A stretch of DNA of 64,000 nt, from contig JAULJL010000010.1 in assembly GCA_030761205.1 (NCBI GenBank), positions 9,085,241 through 9,149,240 on the forward strand, read 5' to 3'. This DNA comes from Fremontodendron californicum (taxonomy: Eukaryota > Streptophyta > Magnoliopsida > Malvales > Malvaceae). Below are positions 1 to 11,278 of the stretch, piece by piece (position 1 is the first letter of the stretch; each line of letters opens with the position of its first letter). Made by a program: the position numbers and the translations under genes. The notes under the pieces were generated by a model. That model was not told the origin of the DNA. It saw nothing but the letters and a program-made list of their open reading frames with translations, and ran no database searches.

Positions 1-244
1 AACCCAAATTTTTTATTTTCATAGACCAAAGTTATTTTCTAATAAATTTTAATTAATTTTAAAATTTTATTAAAATGATAAGTTTTCTAGGGGGCCAATC
101 ACACTTAAAAAAAAAAATTAGTGACGCCTCTATTTGTATTTTTAAAATCGTCTAGCAATAAATAAAAAAAAAAATCGTTATGAAAATAACCAACTGTTTA
201 AATGAGCTCTGGTGAGTCATAATCAAGCTCCCTGATGATCGATT

Positions 245-414
245 TTTACGGGAGTAGGACCCAAAAGTGATGGTGATGATGAAGATGAAGAGATTGGACT
301 GAAGGAGATAATGGGGAGAAAAGAAGTGGAGACTGCCATGGAAAGAACTGGGAATTTGATTATTACAAAAGCAACTGTAAAGTGTTCGTTCAAATTGGTG
401 CCGCCAAAAAGATA
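245..414 (+). other. Possible 3'-terminal coding fragment, unrecognised
   Basis: One frame is open here and ends at a TAA at about 412-414. It encodes an acidic run (GDDEDEE) followed by a segment ending in KLVPPKR. The local base composition is less AT-rich than the surroundings, which is the only other support. I do not recognise the product, see no clear start, and cannot place a splice acceptor with confidence. It could be the last exon of a gene that begins outside the window, a pseudogene scrap, or chance. Confidence is low. Confidence 0.18.
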
Positions 415-514
415 AGCTTTGGGTTATGCTCTGTTTTTCTTTCTATTCTTTTTTCTTTTCTTTTCTTTTAATTTATTTTTTTTGTTTGAAATATTCTTTT
501 CTTTTTATTTGATT

Positions 515-791
515 TAGACATGTTCCTCAGACGGGTCGGACCATGATTCAGATTTTTTTTTCTTCATGTTACTTAGACTTGTCGGTTCATACCACTATTT
601 ATTTAAAATAAAAAAAAATTATATTTATATTTATATATTTTTATAATTAAATTTAAGTAAAAAATTATTTTTTTATTATTTAAATAGTGAATCCTAGTCG
701 GCCCAAATCACTGAAAATTTTATCCAAGTTTGGTCCAATACGAGCTGGGTCTGTCGGGCCGAACGGATTACCCGACCCTTAAGCATGTCTA
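515..791. mobile_element. hAT-type MITE
   Basis: The 277-bp element starts TAGACATGTTCC and ends in the imperfect complement (GCATGTCTA). It is flanked by 8-bp near-identical direct repeats, ATTTGATT at 507-514 and ATTTAATT at 792-799. TIRs beginning TAG and an 8-bp target-site duplication are typical of hAT-superfamily non-autonomous elements. No coding capacity is visible. Confidence 0.75.
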
Positions 792-1039
792 ATTTAATTA
801 GCCGAATTATGAATATTTTTTTCTTTATTTTTGAAATTGAATTGTATTAAAAGGATATTTTTTGTATTTTTTATTTTAATAGAGGAAGTGACTTCTTTTA
901 TATATGCTAGAAAAATGCTCACGTTTCGTTGTGGGTATGTTATCGAATTTAAATTAATATTTTGTAATAAATTTGAAAGATAAAAAACAAAAAAAGTGAA
1001 GATAATTTAAAAAAATAATAACTCTCATCATTATACGAC

Positions 1040-2130
1040 ACTTGATATAAAATTGAGAGTTATTTGATATGATCAATTAAATCCGGTAATTTTGGACAAA
1101 ACATAATTATACGATACAAATACAATGTGAGAAAATAATTAAAACATGACACGACCCAAAAAATAAAATGAACATGAAACAAATACATGAACGTGTCAAA
1201 ATCTACATAAAACGAGTTATTAACGTGTCAATATTTATATAAATATATAATAGCTTGAATACGATTATGACAGAAAAAATAACACAAACACGACGACACA
1301 TGACACAAAATTGGGAGTTATTCGAATAATGTCAATTGAACTTGACAATTTCGGACACAACATGATTATACGAAACGAACTGAACATGAAAATAATAATT
1401 AAAACACGACACGGAAAATAACATGAACACGACACAAATAGAGGAGCATATGAAAATTTACATAAAACCAATTATTAACGTGTATAAATTTATATAAATT
1501 TATAATACTTTAAACATGTGATAAAATAACACAAACACGTTACGAACATTTTTTTTTCTCTAAACTAAATCATTATGAAAAATTATGCAAAATATGAGAT
1601 GAATTGAGACACGACACGTACACACAATTTTTTTTTTTTTTTTAAATTGAATCACACTGACAAACTATGCAAAATATTTGGATGAATTGAAAACGATACG
1701 AATACAATATGAAAAAATAATTAAAATACGACACGAAGGATAATATGAATAGAAAACAAATACAAGAACGTCTCAAAATCTACATAAAATAAATTATTAA
1801 TATGTAAAAATTTATATAAATTTATAATATTTTGAACATATGAAAAAATAACACAAATACGACACGAATGTGTCAAAAACTACATTAAACGAATTACTAA
1901 CTTCTAAAATATATATAAATTTATAATACTTTAAATACACGAAAAGTAACAAAACACGAATACTTTGAACACACGAAAAAAACAAATATGAAACGAAAAA
2001 TAACATGAACAGGACAAAAAAAATTTGAAATCGAAATGATTTGAAATCGAAAAAATTCGAATCCAAAAAGGTACAAACTCAAAAAGACCTAAACTCAATA
2101 TAATTCGAACCCAAAATAATTCAAAATCCA
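1040..2130. repeat. Tandem array of A/C-rich units (about 250 bp)
   Basis: At least three diverged copies of a roughly 250-bp unit lie head to tail. Landmarks recur in order: a TTATACGA-like block, AATAATTAAAACACGACACG, an ACGTGTCAAAATCTACATAAA block, then AATTATTAACGTGT. The units resemble the reverse complement of the 205-218-bp hAT-type MITEs at 24860, 33728 and 40336, and match the array at 36690-37205. Open frames across it are low-complexity F/C/Y-rich translations and not genes. Confidence 0.6.
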
Positions 2131-2519
2131 AAATATCTCATTAGTGTTAATCAAAAGACAAAATAAACACAAAAAATTTCTAAAATTACCTAATTAATCC
2201 CTCAATCATATGACAAAAATCCAAATACCATAATTACCTTCAAACTATAGTTAATGACATGGATTATGTGGCATACGGATGGTGTTTCAAAATTATAAAT
2301 TCTCCACTCTCATGCATTTGGGGATAGTTTTTATAGTTAGTTATTATTATAGATATTTTTTAATTAAAACCTCTTGCCAAGCTACCCAATAATATCCCAA
2401 TTACCCAAAAAAACCCTTAAAAACATGATTAACTCGATTGCTAAGCTGGCAAAAAATTATGATTTCAATTTCCTCGATCAAAGCATTAGATTGAATATAG
2501 GGATAGTTTTTATAGTATG

Positions 2520-2520
<1 letters not shown>

Positions 2521-2569
<49 letters not shown>
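2521..2569. repeat. (TA)n microsatellite, left copy
   Basis: An uninterrupted TA dinucleotide run of about 49 bp. It borders the left side of the inverted-repeat element at 2570-2935, with a matching (TA)n tract on the other side. Confidence 0.95.
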
Positions 2570-2572
<3 letters not shown>

Positions 2573-2932
2573 GGATCCATTTACATTAATGTAATACTAA
2601 ATTAGTTTTACACACTTTCATAACTTTTTATACGATTTATATTTGGTTAATCCGACTATCGTCTTTCATAATCTATTCACGTAAATCATGCACGTCGAGT
2701 TTCGAGTAAATTAAAAATTCTAACTATTTGTTTGATTTAAAAAATTCCAACCGTTAAATATATATTGAAAAAGACAGTATTTTCGATCGATGTGATAGAG
2801 ATATCGGATCGATTCTAAAATTTACATGCACGACGAGTACAATTATATTGTTAAATCCGACGGCCGGTTTGTTAAAATATAAATCTTATAAAAAATTACG
2901 AAAGTGTGTAAAATTAATTTAATTTTATATTA

Positions 2933-2935
<3 letters not shown>
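2570..2935. mobile_element. Inverted-repeat (micron-like) MITE inside a (TA)n tract
   Basis: About 366 bp with long imperfect terminal inverted repeats. The left arm (about 2596-2656: ACTAAATTAGTTTTACACAC onward, reading into TTATATTTGGTTAATCCGAC) matches the reverse complement of the right arm at about 2855-2930. Both ends sit directly in (TA)n. Rice 'micron' MITEs are known to be flanked by (TA)n microsatellites, so this looks like the same type of insertion. No coding sequence is seen. Confidence 0.6.

Positions 2936-2993
<58 letters not shown>
2936..2993. repeat. (TA)n microsatellite, right copy
   Basis: An uninterrupted TA run of about 58 bp bordering the inverted-repeat element on its right. 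Confidence 0.95.
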
Positions 2994-2995
<2 letters not shown>

Positions 2996-4225
2996 AAAAG
3001 ATTAAAATTGTCCCAAATGAGATTGCTCCAATTTGGATTTTGGTCATAATTTTGAGACAAGTAAGATTTGACTTAAAAGATTATTTGGGGTTAATTGGGC
3101 ATCCAATTATAGCATTTGGTATTGAATTTGCCCTTGGTTTCATGATTTTGAGGTTAATTTGGTCATTTACTTATAGTTTAGGTTTATTTAGGCTTTTCAA
3201 TAATTTTATTTTCAAAAAAAAAAAAAAAAAATCGGATCCTTTTTCTCGTCATGCAAAAATTTGTTCTTTTTATAACTTCAACATAAATGGAATGAATATG
3301 ACAGGATATAAATAAACATAAATGATAAAGAGTAATTAAAATGGAAAGTATAAATAATAAGCAAAAATAAATTAGGATAAATTTTTTGAATTTAACCATT
3401 ATTTTTTTTCTTTGGAGGGATATTATAAAAATTTCTTACATCGGAAAATTTTCTAAATTCTCCAACAATTTTGCGAGACTTAAAAATTTATATTTTCCCT
3501 CGAAAATTTTCGTGAATTCCATAAAGTACAAATAATGTTTCGTGAAATGATTGTGAGAGTATTCTCCCAACAACTTGGTAGAGGTCTCAGAATTGCTCTC
3601 ACTTAGTAACACCATTCTTTTTATTATCTAAAGAAGACCATTTTTGTCATTTTTAACTCACAATTAACCATATTAAATTAAAAGTATAAATAAATAATAA
3701 GACAGGTAAACAAAAATAAATAACATTAGGCGTAAATGTAATTAAATGTGAGAATTTAAATAATAATGAATAAATGAAACATGCATAAAGATAAATAAAT
3801 AATTATAAATAAAGGTGCGATAAATAAAGTGTAATTAAAGTAAATATATGCGAATAACTAAATAATTTAAGAATTAAAATAAATAAGAATAATAAATTTG
3901 CATAAAATAAATAAAGAATATAAAAGCAAATGAACTGAAAAATAAATAAACAAATAAAATAACTAAATAATAAATAAAATACTAAAAAATGGTTCAGATT
4001 GGGCATCCAAATGTCATGGAAAGGATATTCAAATGTTCTTTCTAGGAATGTTTTTCTCAGTTCAAACAACAAGATATATAAATATCCATCAAAGAGCATT
4101 CGAGTGCCTTAAAATTTCAAGTAAATATGATTTGACGGGTTGGATATTCAAATGCCCTTTATAGGGAAGTCATGTGAAAAATTCTAAGAAAATTTTTTTT
4201 AAAATAATCTTTTCGTAGGTTTTAA
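2994..4225. other. AT-rich spacer, no gene seen
   Basis: There is no recognisable coding region. It holds an A17 homopolymer near 3214, scattered AAATAAATA-rich sequence at 3700-4000, and two loosely similar GGATATTCAAATG segments near 4020 and 4143. Open frames here are low complexity. Confidence 0.6.
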
Positions 4226-4535
4226 AATATATGTAATTTGTCATGCTTATATGTAATTTATTTTATATTTATATGTAAAAAAAATTACATATATACATGA
4301 CAACTTTCAATCTACATAAATACATGACATATTTATCATGTTTATATGTAATTTATCATTTTTATATGTAATTGTCATATTTATATGTTATTTGTCATGT
4401 TTATATGTAATTTGTCATGTATATATATAATTTATCATGTTTATATGTAAAAAAAAAAATTTACATAATACATGACAAATTTATATAATTTATCATGTTT
4501 ATATGTAATTTTATCATATTTATATATAATAAAAC
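4226..4535. repeat. AT-rich minisatellite
   Basis: Roughly ten degenerate copies of a 20-25-bp unit resembling TTTATATGTAATTTGTCATG, a few of them inverted. The copies vary in length and sequence, so this is an old minisatellite. Confidence 0.7.
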
Positions 4536-4881
4536 CTATTTTAAGCTCACCCTCAATAACTTATCCTAAAACTCCCCAAGCCATTTTGGTCTAAATTTTT
4601 GTGCATTTGATTGCCCATGTACGAATTTAATACAAGACTAAAATTAATTTTGGGGGCATCGAATGCCCGTCCATAGACGTCGAAAAACTTCAAAAGTTTT
4701 GTTTTTAACTAAGGTAGAAAACTAATATTTTTCCTTTGAAACGACTCACAACAGGTGTAGGAACAAAGATTCCAACTGTTGTTAGTCTCAAGCAATCTCG
4801 AATCGGTTTTGGTTTTGAAAAAATTAAACAACTTTTTTTAATTTTTGCTTGAATGTTAGAAGGGGTGTGAATATGGATTAT

Positions 4882-6748
4882 TGTTGTCGGTTTTAACCAC
4901 GCAAGTGCACGTTATCACAAACAAATAATAAAGTGAAAGTAGAGCGTCGATCCCACAAAATTTTTTTATCAATTTCGTTAAATACTAAAACTAAAAAAGC
5001 TTAATTTTATCCAAATAATCAATTAAAGGTTGTAATTAGAAACTAAATAAAAAATAATAATACGCAAAGGAAGTAAATCAAAATTGAGATTTAAATCAAT
5101 CGAGAAAAGCCTAGGATTACAATTTCTCTCAACACTTCGTATAAACCTCTCTTACCCTCTTAACTTGATTAATGACCTTGAGTTGTTAACCTAGAGTTCT
5201 AATCTATTTATAAGTATCTTTCGATGATCATATAAAAATATCTCTTTTAATCAATTAACTATATTCCTATGATAATTGAATTAAAGAGGAACTCATTAAA
5301 TTTAGACTCTAAAATTGGTTACACATGACACGTAAGTGTATTCCTACCCTACATGCAACTCAATTCATCCTAATAAATTAATATGAAACATGTGTTATGC
5401 AATCCATGTCTGACACTAAACTCTCTTTTCTAAATTGTATTTAGGTTAACAAATCAATTTAATTGATGATCAAGCAATTAAACGCATTAAGCACAAGATT
5501 GAATAAACAACATCAAATATCATTAATTCAAGAAAGATCCTAGAAAGATAAATTTAGTTCATGCTCAACATTAAAAACAATAAATAAAGGAGTTTCACCA
5601 TCATAAAATTACAAGAGAATAAAAGAAGATTAAAGAAAAAGAGAAAACTAATGTTGCAGTTAGACCTGCTCATGGGCCGGGCTACCCGCCCAAACCCAAA
5701 GACCCGCTCGATATTTAGGAGGGTTTGGGCAAAAATGGGCTTGAACAAAATTTAGAGCCCATTTTCTAAACGGGCCAGGTCTTGGGCAGAAAATTTTAAG
5801 CCTGGGCCCGGCCCTGCCTAAATAAAATATTATTATATAATAAACGTATTTTATTTTTAATAATAATAGATAGTTATAAACTGAATAGCAGATTATCTAC
5901 TTTAATTTAGATGGCAAGTTCCTGTCATTGAAACTGAATAGCAGAAAAATATGTTGGTATTCTGTAGGCTCATCTCTTGTCCCATGAATCAGCTCTACTG
6001 CTTGATTCATAGTATAAATTTATCATCACTATGAAGGAAGCATTGCCTAACATCAAAGAAGATATCTTGTGAAAATAGCCCAGCTTGAAATCTATCATAA
6101 AAAAGAAATAGTAATTCCCTGTGGAGTACTGCGAGAAGGAACTTTTTCTTGCAGATTTCTTTGTAGCGTCAGTGTTTCTGTTAACAAAATTTGGATAGGC
6201 CGACCCTGGGTACCCATTTAGAAATATGGGCCAGGCCTGATCAAAAAATCTTGCTCATATTTCGGGCCGGGCCGAGTCTGGGCAGACACAAAAGCTATTA
6301 GTATCCTGTCTGGGCCCGGCCCATGAGCAAGTCTAGTTGCAGGACTTCAGTTTTCTAATCTCCAAAATCACTTTTAACTCTTTGCAAACTTGTGGTGGCT
6401 GCTCTCTTCTTCAAAAAATTAAAGCTAAGAGCTCAGAAGGTAAAAACTAAAGTCCTAAGGGTTTCTATTTATAAAGCTCTTAAAAGTCTGAATAAGGAAA
6501 ACTTTATAACCAAGTAACTGCTTCCAGCTTAGACTTTCTATTTATGAGCTGATTCACTTCTTCTTGTTTTAGGACTCTACAAAGCTACAAAAGATATTAA
6601 ATTAATAACTATATTAAACATGAAATAAATAAATAAAACTAAATTACAAATCTACTAAAAACAATTAATTAATAGTTTAAACTACAAGGACTTAACTAAT
6701 TTAAAAGCACAAAGTATGGTAAAATAACTCTATTTCATAGAGTTATCA
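4882..6748 (-). repeat. 3' LTR of the degenerate element (contains nested MITE)
   Basis: It is homologous to 10206-11273 over shared landmarks such as CTTCGTATAAACCTCTCTTA and CCTTGAGTTGTTAACCTAGA. Without the nested 675-bp MITE and its duplicated site it is about 1.18 kb. Its outer 150 bp (ACGCAAGTGCACGTTATC and CGATCCCAC motifs) is absent from the other copy. Confidence 0.75.
5661..6335. mobile_element. hAT-type MITE nested in the LTR
   Basis: A 675-bp insertion beginning TAGACCTGCTCATGGGCCGG and ending in the near-perfect complement (CCATGAGCAAGTCTA). The 8-bp flanks are GTTGCAGT (5653-5660) and GTTGCAGG (6336-6343). The other LTR (near 10870) shows the empty site, confirming insertion. 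GGGCCGGGC-rich subterminal repeats occur at both ends; the middle has no coding capacity. Confidence 0.85.
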
Positions 6749-8138
6749 TACCCCCAAACTTAAGATTTTGCTAGTCTTCGAGCAAAACAAAACAAAACGA
6801 AACGAAACTAAACGAAATAAAATAAAATAAAATAAAATGAAATGAAACAAAACAAAACAAAACAAAGCTAAAGATTAATGCACTTAAGTAATGATTTTCT
6901 TAATTATCCTCAAAAGTTATCTCAAAATCTTGACTCAAAGTAGAACATAAACATAATCCAAATTCATGATTCAATTCAATCGTATACCTTATGCTCGAAT
7001 GGATTTTCAGTTTGTGTGTGAATAATCTCTTTACAAATCATTACATACAATCTAATAAGTTTATGCTAATGCAAAATACGAATTAGTACTAGATTCTCAT
7101 ATGTTTGCTTTTCATCTCTTTCCACTAATGTATACTAGCACTTCATTAAGGATCAAGTAGGTCTTTATTAAGCTTGTATGAAAGGCTAGGGTCAAGGTAT
7201 GATAAAGATATATTTCGGTTTGATTCACCCATAGACACTTTTCATTTTTTTTTTCAGGATTTTTCAAAGAGCCATAGTCTTTACCTCAAGTCACATACTT
7301 CATTATTTGAATGCATTATCCTTTTCTTCACCACTTTATTCTTCTTCTTTTTTTCCCAGTTTTTTTTCTTCGAAGAACCATAATCTTTTCTTTATTTTTT
7401 TACATTTTCATTCATTGAAAATCACCATTCCTCTCAAATTTGACATGACTCATAATTATTTCCTGTAACATCATACACATGCCTATGTAGTGAAGCGTAG
7501 TCATGGTTTTTCTTGTTAGGCTAGGCTAGAAGATGTGGTAATCAAAGAAAAAAGATATATTAATTAGGCTCAAAGAGGTAAACTAAGGATAATATATATA
7601 GGTAGGCTAGAAAGGCTCAAACAATCCAAAGATAGCCTAAATCACTTCCTCAACTTAGTGTTGTCTAAGATTTCGCCTCGAGAGAGAATCAAATAATTCT
7701 AGGCTTCTAGACATAATCGCAATTCACATCAACATAAGCGGTCTTTAAATAAACTATGCAAATCTAAGCAAAAGATCAAGTGCTCAATTTAGTAAAAATA
7801 ACATCCTAACATGAAACTAACAAAGGAGTTTAACATAAAATCAAATTATGCTTATATTTTTCCCAAGATTCAAGATAAATCAAAAACCAAATTCTCATCA
7901 TTGGATAACAATTTCATCATAATAAGTGCATCATATCTCAAACTTTTTTTTTATATGACTCCTAAATATAACATAGAAAAGACACACGTTCAAATTTAAA
8001 ATAAATAAGCATATTAAAAAAAAAAAAATAAAGAACTAACCCCACAAACTTAAATTAAACATTGTCCCCAACGTTGGAAAACTAAAAGAGTAAGAATAAG
8101 AAAACTCCCCTGTCATTGAAGATAACGCTGGAAAGCTC

Positions 8139-9192
8139 TTAATCATCCTCATCCTCTTTCTCATCATGTGCATCAAATTGTGTTGGTGGTAGTGGCCTAG
8201 TGGGAAACAAGATCATGTCAGCACCTTTATGACTACCAAAGAAATAGAACATTTGCTCAACGGCTTGGAAGCATTCAGTATGATAGGCATTGTGAGCTTC
8301 AAGTTGTGCCATGCGCTCCATCATGGTCAGTTCTTGCGGTGGAATCGGTCTAGGTGGTGGGGCTGATGATGAACTAGCACCGGGTCCTGATGGGGGATCT
8401 TTATCTTTCGGATCGAACGATGAATAATTGTCCCATCAATGAGACCCTTAGGATGTAGCAATTCTTCACCATTACCCCATCTGAGGCCAACTTGGCCACA
8501 CAATCTAGTGATTAAGGATGGAAACCAAAGGCCCTCCCGCGGTAATATAACACTATGCATAACACCTCGATAGATGAGCTGGCCAATGTCAATCGATTTG
8601 CCCGTGGTGAGATCATATAGCAAGATTGCTCTATCCTTGGTGACATTACTATTATGCTTACATGGAAGCATATTGGCCGCTAAAAAATAAAAACAAATTT
8701 TAATCTCCCTATCCAGCGTATTGACCTTGAACAAAACGAGTTCACCCTTAGAAGTTTTCCAAGTAGTCCCACTAGGGCATAGATGTGCTGTCACGGCATT
8801 CATGTCAATATTTCTATCCAGATAGCTGGTATAATCATCATTCTTAATATCTGGTGTTTGGTAAAAGGCATTAATGATTTGGGAATCAAATGACACTTGA
8901 CACCCTTGAACAAAGATCCTATTACCGGCTTGTTCAAAAGCATTAGCATAAAATTCCTGAACTACCGGTAATACTGCAGATTGCGGTTGAGCACAAAAGA
9001 GCTGCCAATGCTGTGAAGTAATCATTCTTTGAAAATCAATATAATGGGATGGATCAATAGCAAAATCCCTCTCAGGAGTAGGGCTTTTCTGTAGGAGAGA
9101 TTGGTTATGCCGTAAAACTGCCGCCTGGATACAAATTTGCTTTTATCAAAAGTAGTACTAGTGCTAGTTTTGCTCTTTTTCTTTGATGCCAT
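8139..9192 (-). pseudogene. Putative plant transposon protein (PF20167-like), frameshifted
   Basis: This is the only protein-coding trace inside the LTR element. A plausible start (MASKKK, lysine-rich) lies at 9192. After one or more frame changes near 9030-9110 a 232-codon open segment (9025-8327) carries the recognisable core: ITSQHWQLFC, PVVQEFYANAF, a WKTSKG/LFKVN region and LITRLCGQVGL. This pattern matches the 'putative plant transposon protein' domain found in many plant retroelement ORFs, which I recall as PF20167. Another frame change near 8410 separates the core from a proline/serine-rich stretch and a C-terminal segment (8324-8139) ending in a DEKEDEDD acidic tail. The function of the family is unknown. 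Because it lies in the interior of an element lacking pol, it was probably an element protein; it is now broken. Confidence 0.6.
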
Positions 9193-9904
9193 AACACTAT
9201 TCCTAATTTCAACAATTCAACCAAGTCCAACAAATGTCTTCAACCAAGCTAACACTTCTAAAAGCAAGAGTAAAAATCTTCCAAAATATCCCAACCAACT
9301 AAAATCTTCAATGTAAACACAAGAACAAAACCCAACCAAATTATCACAATATGTTATAAGGATCTAGGCTATTCTCCAACAAGAACAAAACCCAATATAC
9401 AATCACTAGCAATTTCTCCAATCTTCAATAAAACTAAAAAACAACCCAATCCACAACAATCAACTAATAACCCTCCAATTTTTTTATAATGCTCAAGAAC
9501 AACCCACTTCACAACGATCAATAATTTAGAATCAAGACTATTGCAGACAATGAAAAGATTCAATACTCAATTTTTCTCAAAATCAACCAAATACTTCAAA
9601 CTCAAGAACACTCTTGAAGAACAAATTGAAGACTTACTTGAAGAATTTTAAGTGTGAAGAAGAGAATACCCCAAATTGTTGCAAGATGACTTCCTTGAAG
9701 ATGGGAATGATGATGAGTGTTTGATTTGAGTGGTGGGCTTGGGATATTGATTGGAGAGGGATTGGAAAATAGGAAGTGGGTTTGTTGTTAGGGTTTTATG
9801 TTGGGAGAGATGAGAAAATTGGGAGAGAAAAAGAAAAGGTGGCTGTAAAAAGTGGGATGGTATGGGTCAGGGTTATGAAATCACTAAAAAAATTGTTTTT
9901 ACCC

Positions 9905-10175
9905 GACCTAGCACCGCGGCGCCAATGCTTCGAATGGTTGCCAGTTTTTTTCATGTTTGGACGTCGCGGCACTACGGTGCCAAGGCCTTGAAATATTTTA
10001 TGTTTCTCTAGCGGCACCACTGCGCTGGGGTTAGGCGCCGCAACGCCGAGGCCTCGAAAATTTACAGGAAATTTTTTTCCTTTCTGCCTCATCCTCGAAA
10101 GATGTCAAAAAAAATTTCTTTTTGGGGCGCCGCGACACTGGGTTTCGGCGCCGCGGTGTCATGGCCTCGACAGTT
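9905..10175. repeat. GC-rich imperfect tandem repeats
   Basis: Four or five degenerate units of about 50-75 bp recur around a GGCGCCGCGGTGCCA-like core followed by a CTCGA-like block. The stretch is conspicuously GC-rich against an AT-rich background. It lies just inside the 5' LTR side of the degenerate element, where the leader would be. Open frames across it on both strands are by-products of the repeat. Confidence 0.6.
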
Positions 10176-10205
10176 TTTTCTCAATCCTGAAGCCCCTGCA
10201 CCAGT

Positions 10206-11273
10206 AAATTAAAAGTAATTAGAAACTAAATAAAAGAAAATAATAAGCAAAGGAAGTAAATTAAAATTGGGATTTAAATCAATTGAGAAAAGCCTAGATT
10301 ACAATTTCCCTCAGCACTTCGTATGAACCTCTCTTACCCTCTTAACTTGATTAATGACCTTGAGTTGTTAACCTAGAGTTCTAATATATTTATAAGTATC
10401 TTCCAATGGTCTTATAAAAATATCCTTTTTAACCAATTAACTATATTCCTATGATAATTGAATTAAAGAGGAACTCATTAAGCTTAGACTCTAAATTTGG
10501 TTACACATGACACGTAAGTGTATTCCTACCCTACATGCAACTTAATTCATCCTAATAAATGAATATGGAACATGTGTTATGCAATCCATGTCTAACACTA
10601 AACTCCTTTTTTCAAGTTGTATTTAGGTTAACAAATCAATTTAATTGGTAATCAAGCAATTAAACGCATTAAGTATAAGATTGAATAAACAACATCAAAT
10701 ATCATTAATTCAAGAAAGAGAGTAAAATAATCCAAATTACATGTTGAGTTCCATTACAATCCTAGAAAGAGAAATTTAGTTCATGCTCAACATTGAAAAC
10801 AATAAACAAGGGAGTTTCACCATCATAAAATTGCAAGAGAATAAAAGAAGATTAAAGAAAAAGAGAAAACTAATTGCAGGACTTCAATCTTCTAATCTCC
10901 AAAACCACTCTTAGCTTTTTGCAAACTTGTGGTGGCTGCTCTCCTCTTCAGAAAATTAAAGCTAAGAGTTAATAAGGTAAAAACTAAAGGCCTAAGGGTT
11001 CCTATTTATAGAGTTCTTAAAAGTCTGAAGAAGGAAAACTTTGTGGCCAAGTAACTGCTTCCAGCTTGGACTTTCCATATATGAGTTGGTTCACTTCTTC
11101 TTGCTTTAGGACTCTATAAAGTTACAAAAGACAATAAATTAATAACTATATTAAACATAAATAAATCAATAAAACTAAATTAAAAATCTACCAAAAAAAT
11201 TAATTAATAGTTTAAACTACAAGGAATTAGCTAATTTAAAAACATAAAATATAGTAAAATAACTGGGTTATCA
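10206..11273 (-). repeat. 5' LTR of the degenerate element (truncated)
   Basis: Homologous to the left LTR, in the same orientation, and ending GTTATCA on the plus strand like its partner. The side that should meet the primer-binding site is missing; homology starts only at the AATTAGAAACTAAATAAA landmark. It shows the MITE-free site near 10873. Confidence 0.75.
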
Positions 11274-11278
11274 ATTGT

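Larger units (their letters stand above)
4882..11273 (-). mobile_element. Degenerate LTR retroelement (non-autonomous)
   Basis: Two direct homologous blocks (4882-6748 and about 10206-11273) flank a 3.4-kb interior. Read on the minus strand the LTR runs from TGATAAC to ACAACA, giving TG...CA ends. Just inside the left LTR the minus strand reads TTAAGTTTGGGGGTA, a good polypurine tract, so the left LTR is the 3' LTR. The flanks ATTAT (4877-4881) and ATTGT (11274-11278) could be a decayed 5-bp TSD. The right (5') LTR lacks its terminal about 150 bp together with the primer-binding site. The only coding trace is the transposon-protein ORF near 8139-9192. No reverse transcriptase or integrase is seen, so the element would depend on a partner. 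Confidence 0.7.

Noticed and set aside
9796..10092. Overlapping open frames on both strands in GC-rich DNA
   Set aside because: Frames in both directions over a tandem repeat with no family match; explained by GC-rich repeats lacking stops.
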